A DNA stretch of 64,000 bases from Mycolicibacterium sarraceniae (GTDB taxonomy: Bacteria > Actinomycetota > Actinomycetes > Mycobacteriales > Mycobacteriaceae): the NCBI RefSeq assembly GCF_010731875.1, contig NZ_AP022595.1:2356001-2420000 (forward strand), given 5' to 3'. Position 1 is the stretch's first letter; each line of letters begins with the position of its first letter. Below are positions 55,779 to 63,393 of this stretch, one piece after another. A program made the translations under genes and the position numbers. Below the pieces are notes generated by a model. That model did not search any database and had not been told where the DNA came from. It saw only the letters and a program-made list of their open reading frames with translations.

Positions 55779-58085
55779 ATGTTGGATCGCCGAAGCCTGT
55801 TACGCGCCGCCGCTGCCGCGGCCGTTGCGGCGGCAAGTAACCGTGGCGTCGCCCACGCGGAGAATCCGGAATCGCAATCCGGCCTGGCGGTGACACGTAA
55901 GTACGGACAGGGAATTAAGCCGACCATACAGGGTTGGGATATGTGGTTCGACGCCGCCCTGATCGGCGGGCGCATCGTTATGTCGGACGATTTCATAGAT
56001 CAGAATCGGCCCGGCGCCCCCACTTCCCGCCTCGGTGATGCCTGGTCCGGGTGGGATCCGTCGCTTCGGCTGGATGCCGGCATGGTCAGCGGCTCAGGTC
56101 TTGCGTGGGCCGCGACCGGAGTCGCCGATGGTGCCGTCGTCGCGACGTTCACAGCAGGGGAGGATGTACGCATTGAGCTGCTTCCCCGATTCGTGGACCC
56201 AGCGAACTACGTGTCCGTGGTCGTACAGTCGGGGTCGGTCGTGCTTCGCGCCAGAGTCAGCGGAATTGATACGACGCTGGGGTCGGCGCCGGGCCCGCCT
56301 TTCTCGCCCGGGGCCCCCTACTGGTACCGAGTCGAGTTCAGGGGTGGGGTCTACGCCGTGACCACAGGGTTACGGGATACGCCTTATATCGACCCAGTCC
56401 TGATCGCCACAGATCCGGCCGCGAATTTTCTCTCCTCAACACAGCAGGGGTTCCATCTTGACACTGTCGGGACGGACTGCGGGATCACCAGCCTCGCGGT
56501 GTTCACCGTGACCCCAGATGACCTCGGCCGCGTCGCGGCGTGGCCCGATCTGTGTCTCGATGGTGGGCAGATCGCCACCCAAATCGAGATGGACCGGCGG
56601 CCGCGGTACCAGGCGATTGCACAAGGCGCAATCACCCCCTCGGTAGCCTTTGCAGGATCGAGTGTCCTTACTTCCGACATTGCGGCGGACGGCGGAACGC
56701 AGACCGTCTTCGTCGTCGCCGAGGTTCGTGATCTGCCTGAGACGGCGGGAGCCTTCATCGCCGGTCATCCTATGGGGGGACTGGAGTTGCGGCTGAACCC
56801 GAACGGTTCGTTGGAAGCACTCGTCACGATGAAGTCGTCGATCGGCGCCAGCGTCGCGGCGGTGCCCACTAGACAAACCTCTGTGATCGCACTTTCCTAC
56901 GACTCCGGAACGGGCGAATTCCAGTTCTATATCGACGGACTTCCCTCCGAGCCGAGCGTGTATCTCGGTCGCCACGTGACGTCGCTGGAAGGCAGCGGGG
57001 GAAGCGTGGCGATCGGCGCGATCAGCGCCGATCTCGATGCGCTCAACGCAAACATCTACGAGATCACCCGGTACGGTCGTTGCCTGAGGGGCGACGAAAT
57101 CGCAGCCGCCGCAGAGGGTTTGGCGGCTAAGCATGGGATCACGCTACAGCCGAGGTTTTCCGCTCTGCCGAGGGTCCCGTTCCCGCGGTCGAGCCCCGAC
57201 AACAGAACAGCACTCCGCGGAGCTAATATTCATCCCAAAGCCGCGGATTTCTACACCGACGGCGCGTTCGACAACGCGAACGTGTGGGCCCAGCTCTGGA
57301 CTCGCTGGGAGTGGGACGGCTGGATAGAACGTGGTATCGAACTCGCAAAGGGGCTGGGCGCGAACACGATTCGCATCATCGGTGACATTCGGGGACTTCA
57401 TCAAGGCCGGATCACCCGGGCAACCTACTTGGATCACCTTCGTCAACTCACCGAGTACCTCGACAGTCAGGGCATGTACCTCTACGGCACGAGTGGGGAC
57501 CTGCGCCACCTTGTGGATATCGACGAAATGTTCATTACCGCGGAGTTACAGGCGCAGGCCGATCTCCTCAATGACTACCCTAATGTCGTCGGGTGGGATG
57601 TGATGCAGGAGATCGGATCGTCGTTCAAGACCTTCGGCAAGCAACGTTGTATCGAATTGGCGCGAAACTGGGCCGCGGCGATCAGGAGCGTCACCACAGG
57701 CATCCCGCTCACATATTCCTCAATTTCATATACCTGGGATGTGGCGACGTACCGTGAGTTCGACGAATTTGTCGACTACTTCGACCTGCATCTCTACTCC
57801 ACACCAGAGGCACGACTCGGTGACCAGTCCATCGCCCCCCTGCTGTCGATGACGAGCAAGCCGGTGATGATCGGGGAGTTCGGAGTCGATACTCGAGCGT
57901 TAACAACTCAACAGGCCGTGGACGCGTACGAGGCCATCCTCGGTCTGGTGAGGGACAACCCGCAGGTCGTCGGCGCGAACTGCTGGTCAATTATGAATGA
58001 TGCGACGGGGCTCTACGACGAAGCCGGCCAGAACTTGAGGACCGATCTCGCAGACATATTCACTCGGTTCCCTTTGACCCGGTAA
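55779..58085 (+). CDS. Tat-exported clan GH-A glycoside hydrolase with N-terminal lectin-like domains
   Basis: A 768-residue protein starting at ATG 55779 with a twin-arginine signal (LDRRSLLRAAAAAAVAAAS). Residues about 55-470 are beta-rich and contain a LamG-like region (GGTQTVFVVAEVRDLPETAG; SVIALSYDSGTGEFQFYIDG). The C-terminal 300 residues are a TIM barrel of the GH5/GH39-like type: GANTIRIIGDIRGL, the acid/base Glu611 in WDVMQEIGSS, and the nucleophile Glu700 in MIGEFGVDTR. It probably trims the polysaccharide made by the locus at the cell surface. The substrate is unknown. Confidence 0.8.
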   Translation: MLDRRSLLRAAAAAAVAAASNRGVAHAENPESQSGLAVTRKYGQGIKPTIQGWDMWFDAALIGGRIVMSDDFIDQNRPGAPTSRLGDAWSGWDPSLRLDAGMVSGSGLAWAATGVADGAVVATFTAGEDVRIELLPRFVDPANYVSVVVQSGSVVLRARVSGIDTTLGSAPGPPFSPGAPYWYRVEFRGGVYAVTTGLRDTPYIDPVLIATDPAANFLSSTQQGFHLDTVGTDCGITSLAVFTVTPDDLGRVAAWPDLCLDGGQIATQIEMDRRPRYQAIAQGAITPSVAFAGSSVLTSDIAADGGTQTVFVVAEVRDLPETAGAFIAGHPMGGLELRLNPNGSLEALVTMKSSIGASVAAVPTRQTSVIALSYDSGTGEFQFYIDGLPSEPSVYLGRHVTSLEGSGGSVAIGAISADLDALNANIYEITRYGRCLRGDEIAAAAEGLAAKHGITLQPRFSALPRVPFPRSSPDNRTALRGANIHPKAADFYTDGAFDNANVWAQLWTRWEWDGWIERGIELAKGLGANTIRIIGDIRGLHQGRITRATYLDHLRQLTEYLDSQGMYLYGTSGDLRHLVDIDEMFITAELQAQADLLNDYPNVVGWDVMQEIGSSFKTFGKQRCIELARNWAAAIRSVTTGIPLTYSSISYTWDVATYREFDEFVDYFDLHLYSTPEARLGDQSIAPLLSMTSKPVMIGEFGVDTRALTTQQAVDAYEAILGLVRDNPQVVGANCWSIMNDATGLYDEAGQNLRTDLADIFTRFPLTR

Positions 58086-58195
58086 CCGCGGCTGCAAAGG
58101 TGTTTATGTCGCCAGTTCGTGATGTTGGGATATTCAAGACTCCTGCATAGCTCCAGCAATTGGTGTGTGGTTGTCTGTGGGATTTGATGCTTTAG

Positions 58196-58553
58196 CCCGG
58201 ATTTTTCGTAGAATGTTGTGAGTTTTGGGGTGTAGATACGCGAAAGTGCCTGTCCTGCAGGGGATAATCTGACTTCTCTACGGTTCGATCAACCCATTGG
58301 GAAGGCACTTCGCAGGTGAAGAGTATCGCGGTGGCATCACGGGTGAAAGTGTCGGCCGACGGCCAGGGTGTCGTGTCGCATGCTGGGATGGGCTTGCTGC
58401 GCGAGCTCGCCGATCTCACGGGCCTGTCCTTGCAGGTCACCGCGGTGCTGGCCGATACCTACCGCGGCCGGTGGGTGTACGCCCCTGGTGAGGTGTTCGC
58501 CGATCTGGCGGCTGCGGTCGCCGACGGTGCGGACTGCATCGACGGTGTGGGAC
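58196..58553 (+). mobile_element. IS1380-family left-end fragment (B type)
   Basis: Starts with CCCGGATTTTTCGTAGAATG preceded by TTAG, and follows element B closely to about 58552. The rest was displaced by the second type of IS3 element. No right end is present in the window. Confidence 0.82.
58316..58553 (+). pseudogene. IS1380-family transposase, N-terminal fragment
   Basis: The first 79 residues of a B-type transposase (VKSIAVASRVKVSADGQGVV to GADCIDGVG), cut at the start of an IS3-type element. All catalytic residues are missing. Confidence 0.85.
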
Positions 58554-58599
58554 TGGCCTTCCCCCGGGACCGTGGAGGCATCAGCTATAAGGAGTAGCG

Positions 58600-58890
58600 A
58601 TGTCAGAGAAACGGAAGAAGTACGACCGGGAGTTCCGTGAGGGGGCTGTTCGGATCGTGCGTGAGACGGGTAAGTCGATCGCGCAGGTGGCTCGGGATCT
58701 GGGGGTTCACGAGGGCACTCTGGGTAATTGGGTCACTCAGGACCGTGAGGCACGGGAGGGTCGTGGGGAGTTGACCCGCGATGACCTGGCCGAGCTCAAG
58801 CGTCTGCGCAGCGAGAACGCCGAGTTGCGGATGGAGCGTGATGTCCTCAAGCGATCGGTGGTCCTGTGGGTGAAGGACGCGACGAAGTGA
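58600..58890 (+). CDS. IS3-family OrfA (type b)
   Basis: A 96-residue DNA-binding protein: KYDREFREGAVRIVRETGKS, HTH IAQVARDLGVHEGTLGNWVT, and a coiled-coil tail RLRSENAELRMERDVLKRS. GGAG precedes the ATG. It overlaps OrfB by GTGA. Complete, though the element is truncated. Confidence 0.9.
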   Translation: MSEKRKKYDREFREGAVRIVRETGKSIAQVARDLGVHEGTLGNWVTQDREAREGRGELTRDDLAELKRLRSENAELRMERDVLKRSVVLWVKDATK

Positions 58891-59209
58891 GCGGGGCACG
58901 TTTCATTGCCGACCAGAGGACCAAATACCGAGTGCCACATGCATTTACGTGTGTGCTGTTGGGTGTGAGCGTGTCGTGGTTCTACAAGTGGATCGCTCGC
59001 GCGGGCAATACCGACGGGTTGCACACTGACACCGATCGGCGCCGCGCGCAGCTCGATGCCGCGGTCGCGTCGGCGTTCACGGCGGCCAGAGGGTTGCATG
59101 GATCGCCGCGGCTGATCGCTGACCTGCGCGATCTGGGCTGGGAAGTGTCGGAGAAGACGGTGGCCGATTCGATGCGCCGCCAGGGGTTGGTGGCGCGCCG
59201 TATCAAGCG
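58887..59209 (+). pseudogene. IS3-family OrfB (type b), truncated
   Basis: About 107 residues (FIADQRTKYRVPHAFTCVLL; YKWIARAGN; HGSPRLIADLRDLGWEVSEK) of the HTH_21 region, ending with ARRIKRG where the next element is inserted. The DDE core is missing. Confidence 0.88.
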
Positions 59210-59246
59210 GGGCCTTGCCCCCATGCAGTGGACACGGGATTTGTGG

Positions 59247-60143
59247 TTAGGCGGCTTCGGGCAGTGTAGTGGTCGTTAGGTTCCTTTCGTAGGTCGCGGG
59301 GCTGGAATGACGGCATCGGGAGTGCCGTCGTTTGGTGTGATAGCGGGCCAGCCAGCCGAACACCTCGCGGCGGCAACTCGCCGCGTCGGGCCAGCAGGAC
59401 CGGTCTTGCAGGACCTCACGCTTGAGGGTGGCGTTGAACGATTCCGCGAGCGCGTTATCGGCACTTGACCCCACACCACCCATCGACTGGGTAACTCCAA
59501 GAGCTTTGCAGAGTCGTGCGAAATCCTTTGAGGTGTGTTGACTTCCGTGATCGGCATGGAACACAGCACCGGCCAGGCTGCCCCGTAGGGCGGTAGCGGC
59601 GTGCAGGGCGTCGGCGACGAGTTCGGTGCGCATGTGCTCGGCGATCGCCCACCCGCGACCCGCCGCGAGCAGCAGTCGATCACCGTGGCCAGGTACAGGT
59701 TGCCGCCGGTGGCCAACGGCAGGTAGGTGATGTCCCCGACATAGCGGGTGTTGATCTGCGTGGCGGTGAAGTCCCTGTTGAGCAGGTCGGGGACCTTCTG
59801 GTCGGCCGGATCAGCCACCGTGGTTTTCACGCCGGCGGCGCCGGTAGCCGGCGATCCCGTGGCTGCGCATCACCCGGGCCACCCGCTTGTGGTTGACCCG
59901 CTCACCGTCGGGCACGCCGTCGTTGAGCTCGGCGGTGATCCGCGGTGCCCCGTAGGTGTTGTCCTCGTCGTGCACCACCCGGATCCGCTCGGCCAGCACC
60001 TGGTCAGCGGCCTCACGCGCCGCGCGGCCGTCAGCACCGGCCAGCCATGCGTAGAACGACGAACGTGCGACCTCCACGAGCGCACACAGCCACTTCACCT
60101 CGAAGGCGTGCAGGTGGTCGGCGACGAACTGGAAGCGGCTCAC
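59247..60143 (-). pseudogene. IS3-family OrfB (type a, copy 3), two frameshifts
   Basis: Carries the same missing-G frameshift as copies 1 and 2 and a private 2-bp deletion in GYRRRRRVKTTV, which turns the frame to GYRRRRRENHGG. The DDE core pieces DITYLPLATGG, FHADHGSQHTSKDF and LAESFNATLKREVL remain readable. Confidence 0.82.
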
Positions 60144-60472
60144 CCGTTCGTCTCCCCGGCGAAATATTTCGCCGCCGACCGCAGAATGTCCCGCTCGGTG
60201 GACAACCGGGCCTGCGTGGCGCGTAACGCCTTGTTCTCAGCCCGCAGCCGGGCCAGCTCCTGCTCCGCAGTCTCGCAACCCGGGCTCGCTGCCGCCGCCG
60301 AGGCCGACCGACAGTGCCGGATCGACACCCCGGCCGCCTTGCACCACGCCGACAGTGTCGCCTCACTGACACCGAGCTCGGCGGCGATCACCGTGATCGT
60401 CGCACCCTCGGTGTCCCGGTAAAGCGCGACCGCGTCACGCTTGAACTCCTCTGGATAGTTTTTCCTTGCCAT
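60140..60472 (-). CDS. IS3-family OrfA (type a, copy 3)
   Basis: A 110-residue protein differing from copies 1 and 2 only at the C-terminus (FAGETNG in place of FAGERNW). HTH and coiled coil are intact. Confidence 0.88.
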   Translation of the reverse strand: MARKNYPEEFKRDAVALYRDTEGATITVIAAELGVSEATLSAWCKAAGVSIRHCRSASAAAASPGCETAEQELARLRAENKALRATQARLSTERDILRSAAKYFAGETNG

Positions 60473-60544
60473 CGCGTTGGATCATCTCGCTTCCCCCAGG
60501 AACATCCCGGGATTGAGCGTGTCCAACACATGGGGTCAAGTCCC

Positions 60545-60703
60545 GTTGTCATCGACTTCTGCATTGACGGCCCGATCGGCTATTTCGCCGGATCTCTCGG
60601 GCATCGCATCATCTCGGCCGACACTAGAAGTGCCCGGAGGATCAACCGTGCCGTGGCCACGGTCTATCTGGCATTGGCTGGATGGGTCGCCGCTACTGCC
60701 TGA
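60545..60703 (+). pseudogene. C-terminal remnant of a LysE-like transporter
   Basis: The plus frame gives VVIDFCIDGPIGYFAGSLGH and AVATVYLALAGWVAATA before a stop, a pattern like the last helices of LysE/RhtB exporters. Everything upstream was replaced by IS3 copy 3. Assignment is by overall hydrophobicity and a few residues only. Confidence 0.35.
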
Positions 60704-60842
60704 GCGAACTGTCCTGCCTCGTCACGTCGGGCGCTTCGCAAACCAGCGGGCTGCCCCACCTGGCCTGAACCCGTTCGACGGACCGACGTTTTGTGCAATA
60801 CCTACAAGACTTTCGCCCGTCTCGCATGCAGATAATGAAGAC

Positions 60843-61073
60843 GGCTCAGATCCTGTCCCTAAGGTCGTAGACGTCTGGGGTTGGTGCCTCGGATGCCCAG
60901 GGCGGTGGGGTGTAGCTGAGATCCTGTTGTCGCGTGTGTGGCTTTCTGAGGCTGGCTGCCCCACCGTGCTGGACGCTCTGACCGCTAATTGAGAGCTGAT
61001 GCGAATCGTCGCTGTTTAGGGACATGTCGGCGGAGCTGTCCACGGGCTGACCTACGAGCACAGGAGAACGACG
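60843..61073 (+). ncRNA. candidate IS110 left end with bridge RNA
   Basis: IS110-group elements encode a bridge RNA in the non-coding stretch upstream of their transposase. Here that stretch shows several GC-rich hairpin-like segments (such as GCCCAGGGCGGTGGGG). GCTCAGATCCTGT at 844-856 of the 60-kb block is repeated with one mismatch as GCTGAGATCCTGT at 60915-60927. A repeated segment of this kind could be a donor guide matching the left end. No direct evidence of transcription; structure was judged by eye. Confidence 0.35.
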
Positions 61074-62279
61074 GTGACGGTGCGGCCACAGGTGTGGGTC
61101 GGGATCGACGTCGGCAAGCTCAGCCATCACGCGTGCGCGGTGGATGAGACCGGCAAAGTGGTGTGGACCCAGAAACTGGCCAACGAGCAGCGTGCCATCG
61201 AGACGGTGATCGAGCGTGCGCACACGTCTGCCGAGCGGGTGCAGTGGGCGATCGACTTGACCAGTCCGATCGCGTCGATGCTGATCACCGTGCTCCTGGC
61301 TGTCGAGGAAACGGTGGTCTACGTGCCCGGCCGGGTGGTCAACACCATGACGAACGCGTTTCGCGGCGAAGGCAAGACCGACGCCAAGGACGCACGCGTG
61401 ATCGCCCAAATCGCCCGCATGCGAACCGATCTCGCCGACGTGACGATGCCCGACGACCTGGTGGTGGAGTTGACCCAGCTGACCGGGGATCGCACTGATG
61501 TGATGGCCGATTGGGTGCGTGGCATCAACCGGCTGCGGTCGCTGCTGGGGTCGATCTTCCCGGCTCTGGAAGCGGCGTTCGACTACTCCACCCGCACACC
61601 ACTGATCCTGGTAGCCGGACTGTGCACCCCGGAAGAGATCCGCGCCGCCGGCACCGAGCGCGTCACGGCTCACCTGCAGGCGAATAAGGCGTGGGCGCCG
61701 GGGATCGCCAAGACCGCCACCACCGCCGTGGCGCTAGCGAACGCACAGCACCTGGTACTGCCTGGGCAGAACGGTACGGCTGCTCTGGTGAAGCGGATCG
61801 CGGCCAAGCTGCTCGACCTGGACCGCGAGATCAAGGACCTCGACAAGACGATCGCCGAGCGTTTCCGTGACCACCCGTACGCCCGGATCATCGAATCGCT
61901 GCCCGGCTTCGGACCCAATCTGGGTGCTGAATTCCTCGTCGTCACCCGCGGTGACCTGGCCTCTTTCGGCACCGCTGGGCGGTTGGCGTCCTACGCAGGA
62001 CTTGTTCCGGTGCCCCAGGATTCGGGTCGCGTCAGCGGCAATCTTCGCCGACCGAAACGCTTCAACCGTCGCCTGCGGCGGGTGTTCTATCTGGCGGCGC
62101 TGTCCAGCTTGCGCACCGGCGGACCGTCTCGGCAGTTCTATGACCGCAAACGCGGTGAACGCCTCGTCCACAGCCAGGCGTTGCTCGCCCTGGCGCGGCG
62201 CCTGGTCGACGTGCTGTGGGCACTGCTACGCGACGGGCGAGAGTTCACCCTCGACAAGCCTGCACTCGCTGCCGCGTGA
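61074..62279 (+). CDS. IS110-family DEDD recombinase
   Basis: A 401-residue protein from GTG 61074. The N-terminal RuvC-like DEDD domain shows VWVGIDVGKLSHHACAVDET (first Asp), WAIDLTSPIASML (second acidic position), and KTDAKDARVIAQIARMR (Asp pair). The C-terminal Tnp2 domain has IIESLPGFGPNLGAEFLVVT and LASYAGLVPVPQDSGRVSGN with the conserved Ser in the DSG segment. The gene reads as intact. It uses RNA-guided recombination in characterised relatives and does not leave target duplications. Confidence 0.92.
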   Translation: MTVRPQVWVGIDVGKLSHHACAVDETGKVVWTQKLANEQRAIETVIERAHTSAERVQWAIDLTSPIASMLITVLLAVEETVVYVPGRVVNTMTNAFRGEGKTDAKDARVIAQIARMRTDLADVTMPDDLVVELTQLTGDRTDVMADWVRGINRLRSLLGSIFPALEAAFDYSTRTPLILVAGLCTPEEIRAAGTERVTAHLQANKAWAPGIAKTATTAVALANAQHLVLPGQNGTAALVKRIAAKLLDLDREIKDLDKTIAERFRDHPYARIIESLPGFGPNLGAEFLVVTRGDLASFGTAGRLASYAGLVPVPQDSGRVSGNLRRPKRFNRRLRRVFYLAALSSLRTGGPSRQFYDRKRGERLVHSQALLALARRLVDVLWALLRDGREFTLDKPALAAA

Positions 62280-62466
62280 CCGCTCAGCGGGGCGAATAGA
62301 GCCTCCTGACGCCGAGCTGCGTCTCAACCGATCACACCATCATGGGTATCGATGAAGCAGGCCACTAACGCCGTCTCCGCAGCGAAACTCGGCGTCTCGT
62401 CTCTGAGGGACCGGGGTCGAGCGAGACTGCTGACGCATGCGCTCCGCACCTGGGTAGGGGGTGTGC

Positions 62467-63348
62467 CTAAATTGTGGTGCGGTCATGCCGCTGCCAGTGC
62501 TGTTCGAGCAGGGGGGCGAGTTCGGCGGCTCGTTCGTCGGGGAAGAACAGGCGCGCCCCCTTGAGGGTGACGACGCCGGTGGTGCTTGCAATCAGGTCGG
62601 CGAGTTGGTGTGCCCACTTGACCCGGAAGAAGACATCACCAGTCCCCCACGCAATCAGGGTGGGTGCTCGAAGTTGTTGGAGCTGAGGCCTGACGGCTGC
62701 CAGGTCGTCGGTACTGACAGACCTCAGCATTCGCGCGAATGCGGCGGCCGCAGCCCCGGTTCCTAGGACGGGGCGCCAGAACGCGTCCAGAACATCGGTC
62801 GGCAGGTAGTGGGCGTTCTGGTAACCAGCCGTGGTCACCCACCGTGTGACGGTCGGGTGTCCGACCAGGCGCGGCCCGACCACCTCGAACAGGCGAGGCC
62901 AGCGTGCTGCTGCCACAACGGGTTTGAACATCATGGGCGGCATGTTGGGTTCGGTGTCGCAATTGGTCAACGTCAGTGTCGCCAGCCTCTCGCCGAGACG
63001 AGCGGCCACGATCTGTGCGATTGCCCCGCCAGTATCGTTGGCCACGAGGTCGACTCGTTCGAGGCCGAGGTGATCGCACAGGTCGATGACACGGCTCGCG
63101 AGACCTGTCAGCGATACATCCGCGTCCTGGGCGGCTGGGGGCGTCTGTCCATGTCCGGGCAGATCGACGGCGATGCAGCGGCGGTTATCGGACGCAAGGA
63201 TTCCTATGACGTTGCGCCACAGCAGGCTGTTGGTGATCACGCCGTGGATGAAGACGGCGGTGCGGCCGTAGCCGACGTCGATGAAGCTGACTGGCCCAGT
63301 GTGAATCGTGGCGTGCTGGCGGTGTATCTCGAACGCAGCGATGTCCAT
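62467..63348 (-). CDS. alpha/beta hydrolase, haloalkane-dehalogenase-like
   Basis: A 293-residue protein starting at ATG 63348 (MDIAAFEIHRQHATIHTGPV). It shows the HG motif AVFIHGVITNSLLWRNVIGI, a nucleophile elbow with Asp (VANDTGGAIAQI) instead of the usual Ser, and LIAWGTGDVFF with the acidic residue. The aspartate elbow is found in haloalkane dehalogenases and epoxide hydrolases. The C-terminal histidine is less obvious. A divergent TetR gene suggests induction by a small molecule. Confidence 0.8.
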   Translation of the reverse strand: MDIAAFEIHRQHATIHTGPVSFIDVGYGRTAVFIHGVITNSLLWRNVIGILASDNRRCIAVDLPGHGQTPPAAQDADVSLTGLASRVIDLCDHLGLERVDLVANDTGGAIAQIVAARLGERLATLTLTNCDTEPNMPPMMFKPVVAAARWPRLFEVVGPRLVGHPTVTRWVTTAGYQNAHYLPTDVLDAFWRPVLGTGAAAAAFARMLRSVSTDDLAAVRPQLQQLRAPTLIAWGTGDVFFRVKWAHQLADLIASTTGVVTLKGARLFFPDERAAELAPLLEQHWQRHDRTTI

Positions 63349-63361
63349 GCCGCTCCTATCA

Positions 63362-63393
63362 GATACCATAGGTTTCTCACCTACTATCGGTAT
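63362..63393. promoter_or_regulatory. candidate TetR operator between hydrolase and regulator
   Basis: An inverted repeat, ATACCATAGGT then ACCTACTATCGGTAT, lies between the divergent starts at 63348 and 63392. Such a position fits an operator for the adjacent TetR protein controlling both genes. The repeat is imperfect in the middle. Confidence 0.5.

Larger units (their letters stand above)
58554..59209 (+). mobile_element. IS3-family element (type b), 3' half lost
   Basis: Starts TGGCCTTCCCCCGGGACCGT, the probable left terminal repeat, directly after IS1380 sequence. It includes a complete orfA and the first third of orfB, and then is replaced at 59210 by IS3 type a copy 3. It is a different IS3 lineage from type a. 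Confidence 0.8.
59210..60544 (-). mobile_element. IS3-family element (type a), copy 3
   Basis: A 1335-bp full-length copy with both terminal repeats. Its flanks (GCG left, GTT right) show no target duplication, although the left neighbour is an IS3 type b gene and the right one a LysE-like remnant. This points to recombination rather than simple insertion. A 2-bp deletion (CACACG to CACG) near 59829 is private to it. Confidence 0.88.
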
